From NCBI GenBank assembly GCA_965224105.1, contig CBDCYH010000002.1, positions 1,550,001 through 1,614,000 of the forward strand: a stretch of DNA of 64,000 bases, written 5' to 3'. The first letter of the stretch is position 1. The number at the start of each line of letters is the position of its first letter. Of this stretch, positions 9,814 to 18,850 are shown in pieces. The notes under the pieces are model-generated. The model saw only the letters and a program-made list of their open reading frames with translations, was not told the origin of the DNA and made no database searches. The position numbers and the translations under genes were made by a program. The DNA comes from CBDCYH01 sp965224105. GTDB taxonomy: Bacteria; Bacteroidota; Rhodothermia; Rhodothermales; JABDKH01.

Positions 9814-10725
9814 CTACATCCCCGGATTGCCTGGACCGGAGTCAAAGAAAACATCGTCGTCCGAGTCCTTCGCCCAGTCATCAACCCGAGATTGCAAGCC
9901 CGTTCCCTGGGACTTCTCGTGCAGGCTACCGTACAGCAACAGTCCGCCGAGGACGGGCACTACATATGCCAGACCTGTTATCAGGTTTGCCACGAGCGAC
10001 CATATGCTCACCCAAAACGGTGGAGAAGCCAGCTCGCCGCCGGAAACCGAGCTGAATGCCCAGATCATGGATACGATTACCGCCGGCAAGGCAAGGACGA
10101 GCGAAAACAGGAATACAATGATCATCAGCACGAAAATGACCAGGATCGAGTTGACCAGATCCTCGCGCATCAGGGCATGCGCATCCGAAAATGCTTCGAC
10201 TAGGCCAGATCGTTCTACCAATCGAGCTGACCACGCGATGGTTGTGAGCGTCATCACGTACAGAATGAGCGGAATCCACAAAAGAATACCGAGGCATGGG
10301 ATTATCACAATGACCATGGACAGCAGGAAGAGGGCGAAGGATGCCAACCCGGTTGTGATGTGAATTCCCAGGTCTTCGATTATCCGCGCCCAGACACTTT
10401 CGACCGTCGCCTCTTCCTCGCGTTCGATTAGCACAAATGCGTACACGGCAGCAATCAGAACGACCATGTATACGAGGCCCGCAACCATGCTCATCCAGTA
10501 CCGGAAGTCGGTGAACATGGCAAAGGGGTCTGTGCCAAGTGTCGAGATGTCGAAGATGTCGCGTTGTAGCCAGAGTCCGAGGATGCCCGACAGGAGTGCA
10601 AACGGTCCCGCGGTGTACAAGATGACTTTCACGTAACGCGAAAAGCGACTGCGCACAAATGAGATTACCGCGCTGATAATCTCGCCCAGGTCCCGCACCT
10701 GAAATATGTTCAGTGTATCATTCAT
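9814..10725 (-). CDS. Multi-pass membrane protein of the MoxR cluster
   Basis: A 303-residue protein with about six hydrophobic helices arranged as pairs: VILYTAGPFALLSGILGLWL, MSMVAGLVYMVVLIAAVYAF, LASFALFLLSMVIVIIPCLG, then IPLILYVMTL, LVIFVLMIIVFLFSLVLAL and a last helix near residue 265. The acidic C-terminal tail (DDWAKDSDDDVFFDSG) faces the cytosol. The layout resembles the DUF975/glycerophosphodiesterase-membrane-domain group but no catalytic motif is visible. It overlaps the SpoIIM-like gene by 8 bases and directly precedes DUF4129, so it belongs to the same operon. Its function is unknown. Confidence 0.75.
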   Translation of the reverse strand: MNDTLNIFQVRDLGEIISAVISFVRSRFSRYVKVILYTAGPFALLSGILGLWLQRDIFDISTLGTDPFAMFTDFRYWMSMVAGLVYMVVLIAAVYAFVLIEREEEATVESVWARIIEDLGIHITTGLASFALFLLSMVIVIIPCLGILLWIPLILYVMTLTTIAWSARLVERSGLVEAFSDAHALMREDLVNSILVIFVLMIIVFLFSLVLALPAVIVSMIWAFSSVSGGELASPPFWVSIWSLVANLITGLAYVVPVLGGLLLYGSLHEKSQGTGLQSRVDDWAKDSDDDVFFDSGPGNPGM

Positions 10726-11680
10726 GGCGTCCTTTGGCTATGAGGTTTCTTGGGTGAAAGTGGTAGTACCAAAAGAGGAAGGCCAGGGAGCCTCCGATAA
10801 TGGTATAAGATAGGGCAACCGGCATGTTGGTGTGGCGCGTAACGAATCCTTCGAGGAATCCGGCGACCAGAAAAAACGGAAGCGTGCCCATGACAATCTT
10901 CAGGCCATCGCGCGCTCCTCTTTTTATTGAATCCTTTCGGGTGAAGGTGCCGGGGAAGAGCATGTTGTTGCCGATTACCAGCCCCGCGCAACCCGCGATG
11001 AGAATGCTGGCAATTTCGAGCGTGCCGTGGATCCACACCGTTTCCATCCCCTCGCGGATAACCCCCTGGGCGTAGAGGAGCGTGAAGAAGGTGCCGATCA
11101 TGACGCCGTTGAAGAAAAGAATGTAGGCGGTACCGATGGACGCCAGGAATCCGAACGCAAATGCGCGGAGAGCGACCATCATGTTGTTGACAGTTATGCC
11201 AAGAAACATCGACGTCTCGCTTTGCTGTTTGTACACGGCCATCGGATCGCCTTCGTTAACATTGGCGATAGTCATGTTCACATATCGGTCGCCGAGGATA
11301 AGGCGCGCAAATGAATCGTCGTTGGCGGTCGACAGGATTCCGATGAGGATCGCGACAGCAAAGATGGCCGTTGTGATGAGTAATTCCCTGCGATGTTCGT
11401 GCACCTTGAGCGGATGCTCGTACCACCAGAAGCGTTTGATCCGGCCTGCGTTTTCCTTTTTGTTTTTGTAAAGGTTGCGGTGAACGGAGGCGGTGAGGGC
11501 GTTCAGGTAACGTACGGTCTTGCCGTCGGGGTAGAACGTACGCGCATACGAGAGGTCGTCGGTGAGTTCGACGAACAGATCGGCCAGTTCGTCTGGCGTG
11601 CCCTGGGATGGGTCCTCTACGATCTTCTCATAACGCTTCCACTTGTCAGCGTTGGTCCGAACAAACGCTACTTCGCGCAT
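10718..11680 (-). CDS. Stage II sporulation protein M-like (SpoIIM/DUF95) membrane protein
   Basis: About 320 residues from the ATG at 11680 (MREVAFVRTNADKWKRYE); an upstream in-frame start at 11722 is less likely. A cytoplasmic helical N terminus is followed by SpoIIM-type membrane helices: ELLITTAIFAVAILIGILS, FAFGFLASIGTAYILFFNGV with the family GxxxG pattern, and the conserved HGTLEIASILIAGCAGLVIG. The organism is not expected to sporulate; the family is widespread in MoxR clusters, where it probably serves envelope biogenesis. It is the first gene of the minus-strand run and is divergent from the RDD gene, with 84 bases between them. Confidence 0.88.
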   Translation of the reverse strand: MREVAFVRTNADKWKRYEKIVEDPSQGTPDELADLFVELTDDLSYARTFYPDGKTVRYLNALTASVHRNLYKNKKENAGRIKRFWWYEHPLKVHEHRRELLITTAIFAVAILIGILSTANDDSFARLILGDRYVNMTIANVNEGDPMAVYKQQSETSMFLGITVNNMMVALRAFAFGFLASIGTAYILFFNGVMIGTFFTLLYAQGVIREGMETVWIHGTLEIASILIAGCAGLVIGNNMLFPGTFTRKDSIKRGARDGLKIVMGTLPFFLVAGFLEGFVTRHTNMPVALSYTIIGGSLAFLFWYYHFHPRNLIAKGRHE

Positions 11681-11764
11681 GGAAAAGAGAAGATTGAATT
11701 TTGGAGACCGGTTTAGCGACAATTATAGTAGTTTGCATTCTCAATCGAAAGTTGCAGGCCAGGA

Positions 11765-12502
11765 TTGAAGACTACCGTACAGGTTCATACCGCCCAGAAC
11801 GTAACGATCGAGTATGAGGTCGCAAGCCTTGGCGATCGCATTCTCGCGAGCATCACCGATTCACTCCTGGTTGGGGCGGTTGCGGTGGGGGCCTTCTTCG
11901 GATTTACGCTGATCGATATGAGCGATGATCTTATGATGATCCTGTTGGTTGCCTTGGTCGTACCGCTCTTGTGCTATCACCTTTTGTGCGAGCTATTCAT
12001 GAACGGGCAGTCGTTTGGGAAGAAGCTGAGGCAGATTCGAGTGGTGCGGGTGGACGGTGGACAGCCGACGTTTGGAAACTATTTGATTCGGTGGATCACC
12101 CGGTTCTTTGAGGTGCAGATATTTTATGGTGTACCTGCGACGCTTGCGGTTGCGATGGGTGAAAAAGGTCAGCGACTTGGTGACATGGCCGCGGGCACGT
12201 GCGTGGTGAAAATTGACGATCGGATTCAGGTTGGCGACACCATCTTTTCGCATCTTGATGCGGACTACGAGCTGATGTATCCGAACGTCACGGTGTTAAC
12301 GGATGAGGACGTCACGATCGTGAAAGAGGTATTGCAGTCGGTGAGGAGTCGGAGGAGGGGGGTCGAGACGAAGCGTCTGCTGATATCGACCGCCGGTGTA
12401 ATTGCGAGGAAGCTTGGAGTGCAGGTGGTGGATCCGCCGCAGGTGTTTCTGGAGAGGGTGCTTAAGGATTTTAATTTTGAGGAGGGGAGGCTGCCGGGGT
12501 AG
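11765..12502 (+). CDS. RDD-family membrane protein
   Basis: A 245-residue protein beginning with TTG (11765-11767); no in-frame ATG fits the family's N terminus better. VASLGDRILASITDSLLVGA has the R-D pair in helix 1 that names the family. QSFGKKLRQIRVVRVDGG and GQRLGDMAAGTCVV are the typical linker and C-terminal signatures. A soluble tail of about 70 residues follows. It is transcribed divergently from the SpoIIM/MoxR cluster; RDD genes commonly accompany SpoIIM genes, so it is probably a functional part of the same module. Confidence 0.85.
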   Translation: MKTTVQVHTAQNVTIEYEVASLGDRILASITDSLLVGAVAVGAFFGFTLIDMSDDLMMILLVALVVPLLCYHLLCELFMNGQSFGKKLRQIRVVRVDGGQPTFGNYLIRWITRFFEVQIFYGVPATLAVAMGEKGQRLGDMAAGTCVVKIDDRIQVGDTIFSHLDADYELMYPNVTVLTDEDVTIVKEVLQSVRSRRRGVETKRLLISTAGVIARKLGVQVVDPPQVFLERVLKDFNFEEGRLPG

Positions 12503-12550
12503 GGTGCTGGAGACGTGCAACCTGCTTTCGTGGCGAGACCCATAAACAAC

Positions 12551-12904
12551 CTCATAGCGAGGAGACCCGGAGGGCGTCGTGAGGATCTTTAAACAATCTC
12601 GTCATCCTGAGGAGTCCCGAAGGGCGACGTGAGGATCTCCATCTACGGGCTCGGCCCGTGTTGGTGCAGCGCTATTCATTTGCCTCGAATAGTCATTTCA
12701 TCACCCACCTGTCATTCCCGGACGTGATCCGGGATCCATACATCTCGTCATCGCGAGGAGCCCCGAAGGGCGACGCGGCGATCTCCATCTACAGAGCTCG
12801 GCCCTTCATCGCGCAGAGTTACCGCCGAGTAATTCGGTAATCCCAGAGTGACATTCCAGCACCCTCGCGTCATCCCAGACGGGATCTGGGATCCATACAG
12901 TTTG
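12551..12904 (+). repeat. Composite intergenic repeats (A and B boxes)
   Basis: Three A boxes (GAGGAGNCCCGAAGGGCGAC core) lie at 12551-12590, 12601-12660 and 12747-12804. Two B boxes, imperfect palindromes of the type CCCGGACTTGATCCGGGATC, lie at 12711-12742 and 12868-12904. The spacer between them (GCGCTATTCATTTGCCTCGAA) is also found near 18920. There is no coding potential. Any apparent reading frames here are translations of the repeats. Confidence 0.85.
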
Positions 12905-13085
12905 TGCTGGTATGTCACTGTTCCTGGCTCCACACTTGGCGGCCGCACATGCAAGCCGGGAAGGTTTTGCAGAACCGTACCGTCGAGATGCCGGCGCTAT
13001 CACCGGGTTGGTTCGCACGGAATGCCCTCACGGGTTGCCTTACTTTCTTTTGTGTCGACAAAAGAAAGTAACAAAGGCCACGCAG
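12905..13085 (+). repeat. Element D copy 1, with a 14-bp perfect hairpin
   Basis: About 160 bases near-identical to 30755-30915. The shared core includes CCGTCGAGATGCCGGCGCTA. Its end is a perfect inverted repeat, TTACTTTCTTTTGT and ACAAAAGAAAGTAA (13040-13071), around a four-base loop. It may be a non-autonomous mobile or REP-like element. No transposase is linked. The remaining stretch, 13086-13331, has only a short hairpin (13173-13192) and no recognisable gene. Confidence 0.8.
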
Positions 13086-13331
13086 ACCCACATCCCTACT
13101 TGCCAATAGGGTTTATGGTTGTAGTATCTTTTTCGCGTACCTGGTCCGGCTCTCTGATTGCATGGCCGTAAAGCACGCTTTTCTTAGCGTGCGGTTGAAT
13201 CGTTCGATGTTCGCATCCTGCGCGATACCGACAGTTGTTGTACTCGCAGGCGTTCAATCCATAGTCTATCGGAACAGACACCAGATCCGAGAATTCATTC
13301 GCACAGGTAACCCGGCTCTATTGGTGTTCGA

Positions 13332-13993
13332 ATGATCGAGAAATTGTTAGTCATTCTTCTTCTTCCTTTGGCGGCATTGTCATGTGCGCCAACAGCGAAA
13401 CGTATCTATGGCGAAGAATTTCGCAAGGATGTTTCCGAAAACGTACTCTTCGTTGGGGTCGCAAATGTTTCCGGTCATCTCCACCAGTTAGGCACCTCAT
13501 GTGGATATGATTTTTGCCGACGCTCGGTACTCTACTTATCGCCTCAAAAGGAAAGAACAGTCGAGTTGCAAAAGTTGGATATACAATTATCTGGGACAGA
13601 GATTGTTTGTGCTCGAAATTCTCATGGTGAGGTGCCGCCGCTTACTTTCTCGTTGGAGGAAAATGAGAGAACGGAGTATATAGATGAGATCCTGGCGTCT
13701 ATGGACTATTGGGTTGACGTCTTGTCCGGCGACGGTTCCAGCAAACCGAACGACGCTCTAAAGGGATTGTGTCTTACTTCCATTCAATTGAAATCAAGAA
13801 CATTCGCGCCCTCGTGTTTGACATGACGTCAACGTACTTTAACAATGGGTATGTGGGGAGGGACATCGACGTGACTTCCCCGGCAAACGTCGTACGAGTC
13901 GCGGTTTTGGTTCCGCACTCCTCGAGTGGCTCAATGGAAGACTATGAGGACATTAGAATCGAAGATGTTTGGAACATTCCAAAGTCCTGGTAG
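13332..13993 (+). pseudogene. Lipoprotein gene with one-base frame disruption
   Basis: The frame opens with a lipoprotein signal (LLPLAALSC, acylated Cys 18) and reads to about residue 144 before running out of phase and stopping at 13826. Adding one G to the GGG run at 13763-13765 joins it to the frame that ends at 13993, giving one continuous protein of 220 residues (ALKGIVSYFHSIEIKNIRAL across the join). No family is recognised. The state could be a real mutation, a phase-variable site or a base-calling error, since the next gene has the mirror-image problem. It lies just after a repeat cluster. Confidence 0.6.
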
Positions 13994-14222
13994 AATGAAC
14001 CGCCGAGGAAAACCCTACGGTTCAAAGTAGGTCAACAAGCTATGGAAAAAGATTTGGCAGGGCGATCTTATTGGAAGCGCGCCAACGCTCCGGCTTCTTG
14101 CACTCGACTATGATGGTTTCACCCGCCATTTCACGAGGAGCCTTCCTGTGAGCACCCCTCCAGGATGAGGTGATGCAATATTATGATGAGACTGCCAAAA
14201 CGGGATCACATTAGATAAAGGC

Positions 14223-14622
14223 ATGAAGCGATTGGTGTACCCTTTGCTCTTTGGGGTCTTATTTTTCCAAACCTCGTGTAAGGGCCCAACGACGGAGTTC
14301 GAAGGCTACATTGTAGAAGGTTTCGAATGGCAAGTCTTTTTGCCTGACCTTCGCATCTGGTCTTTCGACGTATGGCTAGAGTTCGAGGAGAGGGAAGACG
14401 AAATTTATGTATTATCGAAAAGTGTTCAACTCCCGAGAGATTCAGTTCGCTTTTCGACAGCAATCGGTGTGGATCAAGTTTATTGGACACGAACACGGAC
14501 CTGGTCGATATGGACACCTGGGTCAGTATAAACGGCAGATCACTGTGAAGGAAGTACTTGAGGTATCCACCGACTCGGTTAAAAAATACCTGGCGTCCGG
14601 TGAGTTCGCTGGGCCTCGATGA
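14223..14622 (+). pseudogene. Second small lipoprotein gene with one-base frame disruption
   Basis: The frame starts with a lipoprotein signal ending LFFQTSC (Cys 19). Read as given it stops at 14531. Removing one T from the TTTT run at 14451-14454 restores a 132-residue protein whose second half reads QSVWIKFIGHEHGPGRYGHL, then QYKRQITVKEVLEV, a plausible folded domain with its own stop at 14622. The family is unknown, with some resemblance to small Bacteroidota lipoproteins that end in a GxYGHxG-like motif. Both this and the preceding gene differ from an intact frame by a single base in a homopolymer. Confidence 0.62.
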
Positions 14623-14706
14623 GGGTCTGCTGCCCGGTTGTGTTAAACTATTTCTTTATTGGCTTTGAATTCGACCGACTGGCTCTGCCTTGAAAACACA
14701 GTCCAC

Positions 14707-16761
14707 CTACTCCAGCGCCACCGCCCACAAACCGCTGTAGTGATCCGCCACAAACAGCACGCCTTTGTGCGGTTGCACCCCCCACACCATCGGGGCGTTC
14801 TTAACGACGCTCTCCGGATGAGTCGGCAAGAATACCGCAACCTCGCGTCCCTGTCGATATAGATCACCCATCAAATCGCCAGAGATGTCGACAACCCGCA
14901 ACCCGCCGTTGTAATACCCAACATACAGAAGGTCGTCCTCCACCCAGTAATTATGTGAGCCTGCTTCGGGGACCTTGTACCGCGCTACCTCCTCCGGATT
15001 GTTCAAGTCCGTAAAGTCCACAAAGTGCAGCCACCCCGCGGCGCGCTCTGGTGATCCCTCAATAGTACGCGGATAGGGGAAGGCTTCATCACCGCCAATA
15101 ACATAAAACTTACCCGTATCCGAACTGCGGAACGGGAACGCGGCATGGTTCCACCCACTTGGATACGTGTAGCTGGATATCTTAACCGGATTGGCGGGAG
15201 AACCGCCGGCCATCCCGGCGCGGACAACGGGAATCTCGCCCTCATCATCCGGGGGCATGGAAGGAGTACCCTGCCCGCCTACATCCACGACCTGCAATCC
15301 ATCCCGCCAGTTTGAAGAGTAGGCAATTCCATCTTCGATCCAGACATCGTGGATGGCATGCCCGGGCGAATCGAGCTCAAACCGGCCCACCCTGTACGGC
15401 TTGCTCGGGTCCTCGATATTTATGATGTCATACCTCCGACCGTTGTTCACTGCGTACACGTGGTTATCGTAAATGAAAACATTGTGCACACCACCCGTGA
15501 GCTCATCATCATACTCCGACAAAATAGAGACATTGGCTGGATCGGTGCAGTCCAGAATCACAATCCCGTTTCGCCGTGTCGATGCGCCCTCCCGGGAGAT
15601 GATACACACCGTGCCATCCTCCGATACTTTAACATCGTTCACCGTTCGGGCGTCCACCTTGATCGTGCCTACCTTTTGCATGTCGGTTGGATCGGTGACA
15701 TCCCAAAAATACGCCTCACCGTTGGCGCTCCAGGTACCCGTAATGGCATAGTCTCGCCCGTCAACGCCTTCCCAAACCCAGAGGTCAGAAGTGTGGACGT
15801 CAAGCACGGGCGCATGTCCCAGAATCTTCACGTCACGCGCAACATCCCTCGGCGTGACCACCACGGTTGTTTGCGCCACCGCCGTGCCGGTCGTTGCCAA
15901 CACCCTGTACGTCCCCGGCATTTCTGCGACAAAACGTCCGGTGTTATCTATCTGGCTTGCCGCGGGTGCTCCGTCTTCCGCGGGCTCACCCGTAACGGCA
16001 AATGTGATCGGGACATCCGGTGTTGCGTTGCCGTTTTCATCGTACGCGGTTGTTTTAAACGAGATGACATCCCCTGTGCGTACGTTGGTATCTGAATCGC
16101 TGATCACCAGGCGCCGCGCCGGATTTGCAACGATGGGGAAAGAGATTTCCCGGGACAACTCATCCGCAGTGATCGAAACCTTCGCGGTTCCCACCTGATG
16201 AGCAACCAGATTGTTGGCACCGTCGAGCGCAAGAATTTCAGGAGTAAGTGACTGCATGGTTATGTCAATGTCATCGCGCGTAAGGTTGGCCGCGTCGACA
16301 ACCGTCGCCTGCAGTTTGTACGAGGTTTGTGTAAACATTCGAGAGGGCACATCAGCAATAACAATTTCTTTTAGCGGAGGAAACGGAACAGAAATCACCA
16401 ACTGTCCGGTTATTCGCTGATCCCTCGGTGCGGTCGTTCGCGTCGACAGGTTGTGCTCGCCCGGCTTGTGTGCCACCACCAGGGTTGACCCCGTCCCATC
16501 CGCATTGGAGTTACGCGTGAGGATGGCGATCCCCCCGGCTCCGCGGTGGTAGAAAAGAAAAGACTCGGGAACGGTGTTGCCATCGGCGTCCACTACCCTG
16601 ACGTTGACCTCCAACGTGTCGCCAACCTCCAGCGTGGCGGTGCCCGGAGTGAATTCGAAACGGTTGCCAGACTCCTGCGCTGTCGCGGTTGGAGCGGATG
16701 AGCCGATGAGGAGCGTCAGCAGGGCAAGTGCCCAAAGTCGACAAGGTTTGTAGTGGTGCAC
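14707..16761 (-). CDS. LVIVD-repeat beta-propeller protein with Ig-like domains
   Basis: About 684 residues from a GTG at 16761, chosen because it directly precedes a good signal peptide (WALALLTLLIGSSAPTATAQ); the frame stays open further upstream. Residues 30-330 hold three bacterial Ig-like domains (TLEVGDTLEVNVRVVDADGN; LQATVVDAANLTRDDIDI; VRTGDVISFKTTAYDENGNA). Residues 335-684 form a propeller of LVIVD repeats (YFWDVTDPTDMQKVG, GIVILDCTDPANVSIL, YDIINIEDPSKPYRVG, LQVVDVG). Such proteins are exported and of unknown function. Two other propeller proteins of this class are in the window. It is divergent from the amidohydrolase pair. Confidence 0.85.
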   Translation of the reverse strand: MHHYKPCRLWALALLTLLIGSSAPTATAQESGNRFEFTPGTATLEVGDTLEVNVRVVDADGNTVPESFLFYHRGAGGIAILTRNSNADGTGSTLVVAHKPGEHNLSTRTTAPRDQRITGQLVISVPFPPLKEIVIADVPSRMFTQTSYKLQATVVDAANLTRDDIDITMQSLTPEILALDGANNLVAHQVGTAKVSITADELSREISFPIVANPARRLVISDSDTNVRTGDVISFKTTAYDENGNATPDVPITFAVTGEPAEDGAPAASQIDNTGRFVAEMPGTYRVLATTGTAVAQTTVVVTPRDVARDVKILGHAPVLDVHTSDLWVWEGVDGRDYAITGTWSANGEAYFWDVTDPTDMQKVGTIKVDARTVNDVKVSEDGTVCIISREGASTRRNGIVILDCTDPANVSILSEYDDELTGGVHNVFIYDNHVYAVNNGRRYDIINIEDPSKPYRVGRFELDSPGHAIHDVWIEDGIAYSSNWRDGLQVVDVGGQGTPSMPPDDEGEIPVVRAGMAGGSPANPVKISSYTYPSGWNHAAFPFRSSDTGKFYVIGGDEAFPYPRTIEGSPERAAGWLHFVDFTDLNNPEEVARYKVPEAGSHNYWVEDDLLYVGYYNGGLRVVDISGDLMGDLYRQGREVAVFLPTHPESVVKNAPMVWGVQPHKGVLFVADHYSGLWAVALE

Positions 16762-16868
16762 GGGATCGAGAGGATTTGTTCGGGTTAATTGTACGCGGAT
16801 TTTCTTTCTAATGCCAATGCGTTCAGATTCCCAGAGCGACAATGCCGTCGGGCGACTTATCTTCACGC

Positions 16869-17642
16869 ATGCGCATTTTCGACATACACACCCACCCCAC
16901 GTTCGAAGGCAAAAGGACTGACAGAGAAGGCCTCGACGAGGTAGTTGCATATGCCCGATCGCTGGGTGTCGAGGGAATGGTTGTGCTCGGCGACGTGCTG
17001 CTTTACGGCAGAACCCCCACCGCGAAAGAAGTCCGCACGATCAACGACAAGACGATCGAATTGACCCAGTGGTATCCAGACTATTTCCATGGGTTTTGTT
17101 TTCTGAACCCGATGCTGGGTGTGGAGTTTGTCGCCGAAGAGACCGATCGCTGTATAGCCGAGCATGGCTTTCGGGGAATCAAGCTTGAAATATGCAACAA
17201 CGCACGCGACGATGTCATGACGCCCGTGATGGAGGCCGCACGCAAACACAACGTCCCACTGTTGCAACACACGGCGAGTCAGACGATCATCCAGCAGAGG
17301 GAGTACCACACAGATCCTGCGGATACCGCGTGGCTCGGCAGGCATCATCCGGATGTAAAAATTATCATGGCGCACCTCACCGCCTGCGGGATTCGCGGCG
17401 TGATGGAAATTGTGGATGTCCCTAATGTCGTCGTCGATACGTCAGCGTTCCAACCCGTGGCGGGTCTGGTTGAGTTAGCGGTGGAAAAACTCGGCAGCGA
17501 GCGTGTGGTCTACGGATCTGATTTGCTTATCCGCGACCTACCCACACAAATCGGAAGGGTCCTCTCTGCAGAAATCCCGGAGGCCGACAAGCAGGCGATC
17601 TTGTACGACAATGCCCAGGAAATATTATTCGGGCGCGCGTGA
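16869..17642 (+). CDS. Amidohydrolase-family metal-dependent hydrolase (amidohydro_2)
   Basis: A 257-residue TIM-barrel hydrolase. The ATG at 16869 gives MRIFDIHTHP, with the H-x-H metal site on strand 1. Further ligands are the His of PLLQHTASQ and of IIMAHLTACG, and the Asp of VVYGSDLL, so the full ligand set is present. Related enzymes are hydrolases or decarboxylases; the substrate cannot be told. The stop overlaps the GTG start of the next gene (GTGA), so the two are translationally coupled. Confidence 0.85.
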   Translation: MRIFDIHTHPTFEGKRTDREGLDEVVAYARSLGVEGMVVLGDVLLYGRTPTAKEVRTINDKTIELTQWYPDYFHGFCFLNPMLGVEFVAEETDRCIAEHGFRGIKLEICNNARDDVMTPVMEAARKHNVPLLQHTASQTIIQQREYHTDPADTAWLGRHHPDVKIIMAHLTACGIRGVMEIVDVPNVVVDTSAFQPVAGLVELAVEKLGSERVVYGSDLLIRDLPTQIGRVLSAEIPEADKQAILYDNAQEILFGRA

Positions 17643-18412
17643 AAAAACTTGTCGACATCAATGTTTCGCTGGGTGTGTGGCCGTTTCAGCGGTTCGCCTG
17701 TTCGACTGGGGCGGAGCTTGCGGTGATGCTCAAAGATGCCGGCATCGGTCAGGCGTTGGTATCGCATCTCGGGGGAGTTTTTAATGCAGATGTTTCCACT
17801 TTCAACCTCGAGCTAATCGATAGCGTCTCCAGTCTGCCTGGTATGCACCCGGTTCCTCTTGTTAATCCGGCGATACCGGGTTGGGATAGACATCTTGATG
17901 ATTGCCGCTCGCGCGCTGACATTAAGGCGATTAAACTCACACCCACGTATCACAATTACACCCTCGCAGATTCGGATGTTGTCGCTCCGCTCGTTGCGTA
18001 TTGTAAACGTGCCGACCTGCCCATGTTGATTTGCATACGCCTGGAGGATGAACGCACACGCTACTTTGCCCTGGACATTGTGGGATTACCGGTTGATGAT
18101 GTAATCGGATTCTGTCGTACTTATCCGTCGCAACGCGTGGTCTGCTTGAATGGGTATCTGCCAGAAGCGAAAGTCATTGCAGGTGCATGTCCGGATGTCG
18201 GTTTTGATCTTTCTTTTGCCGAGTGGTTCTTTGCGGTGGAGGAAATGCTGGAAGGGGTGGCGGTAGGCAACCTATATTTCGGATCCCACACACCGTTTTT
18301 GTACACGCAGGCTTGTGTTAACAAACTCGTCCAATCCAGACTTGCTGATGATGTGGTTCGGAAGATTGGAAGGGGTAACGCGGTAGAATTTTTCGGGCTG
18401 GACGGGGACTAA
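17639..18412 (+). CDS. Amidohydrolase-fold paralogue lacking the metal ligands
   Basis: A 257-residue protein starting at GTG 17639, aligning along its length with the preceding gene product and of identical size. The strand-1 H-x-H is replaced by D-I-N (VDINVSLGVWPF), the later histidines by IRLED and LNGYL contexts, and the terminal GSD by GSH. It should have the same barrel but no metal site, so it is probably a structural or regulatory subunit of the neighbouring enzyme. That pairing is inferred from the four-base overlap and equal lengths. Confidence 0.75.
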   Translation: MKKLVDINVSLGVWPFQRFACSTGAELAVMLKDAGIGQALVSHLGGVFNADVSTFNLELIDSVSSLPGMHPVPLVNPAIPGWDRHLDDCRSRADIKAIKLTPTYHNYTLADSDVVAPLVAYCKRADLPMLICIRLEDERTRYFALDIVGLPVDDVIGFCRTYPSQRVVCLNGYLPEAKVIAGACPDVGFDLSFAEWFFAVEEMLEGVAVGNLYFGSHTPFLYTQACVNKLVQSRLADDVVRKIGRGNAVEFFGLDGD

Positions 18413-18445
18413 ACTAGATTGGCGTATTAGCCGGGTGGATAGAAA

Positions 18446-18832
18446 ATGGAAAATGATAAATACAAAACTCTTTATCGTGTCGCAGTGGCGTTGGCGGTCG
18501 TGGCGATGTTGTTGCTGGTCTGGGTGGTCGGCGCTGTTGGGATCATTGGGTCGTCGGGCAATCGCGCGAACATGCTGTTCTTTGTGCCGATTGTGATCGG
18601 CCTTGTGACTGCGTTGTCCGTGCGTTTACGACCGGAGGGGATGGCGATCGCGGCGTACGTCACTGCATTGGCGCTGATCGTGGTTGCGGTCGTCGCGATT
18701 CTTCTTGGGATGACCACGCCCGCGAGTGGGGCGGCGGAGATACTTGGGCTCACGGGTTTTTACGCGGTTCTTTTTGCTGCGTCCGGGATGCTGTTTCGGC
18801 GGGCGAGTCTCGCTCGGGCGTCGACTGAGTGA
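18446..18832 (+). CDS. Small membrane protein, unknown
   Basis: A 128-residue protein with four hydrophobic helices (VALAVVAMLLLVWVVGAVG, MLFFVPIVIGLVTALSV, AAYVTALALIVVAVVAILL, ILGLTGFYAVLFAASGML) and short polar ends. No motif is recognised. It follows the amidohydrolase pair by 33 bases and could be co-transcribed with it. Repeats begin 19 bases after its stop. Confidence 0.6.
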   Translation: MENDKYKTLYRVAVALAVVAMLLLVWVVGAVGIIGSSGNRANMLFFVPIVIGLVTALSVRLRPEGMAIAAYVTALALIVVAVVAILLGMTTPASGAAEILGLTGFYAVLFAASGMLFRRASLARASTE

Positions 18833-18850
18833 GAAAATAAAAACAAGCAT

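Noticed and set aside
9698..10363. Plus-strand frame of 221 codons
   Set aside because: It is antisense to the MoxR-cluster membrane and DUF4129 genes, which have clear membrane segments and ribosome-binding sites.
12551..13281. Short open frames in the repeat region on both strands
   Set aside because: They translate the repeat boxes (for example HPGLDPGSI-like and RGAPKGDAA-like strings) and recur wherever the repeats do.
14643..14706. Terminator after the LVIVD gene
   Set aside because: No stem longer than five base pairs with a T run was found there.
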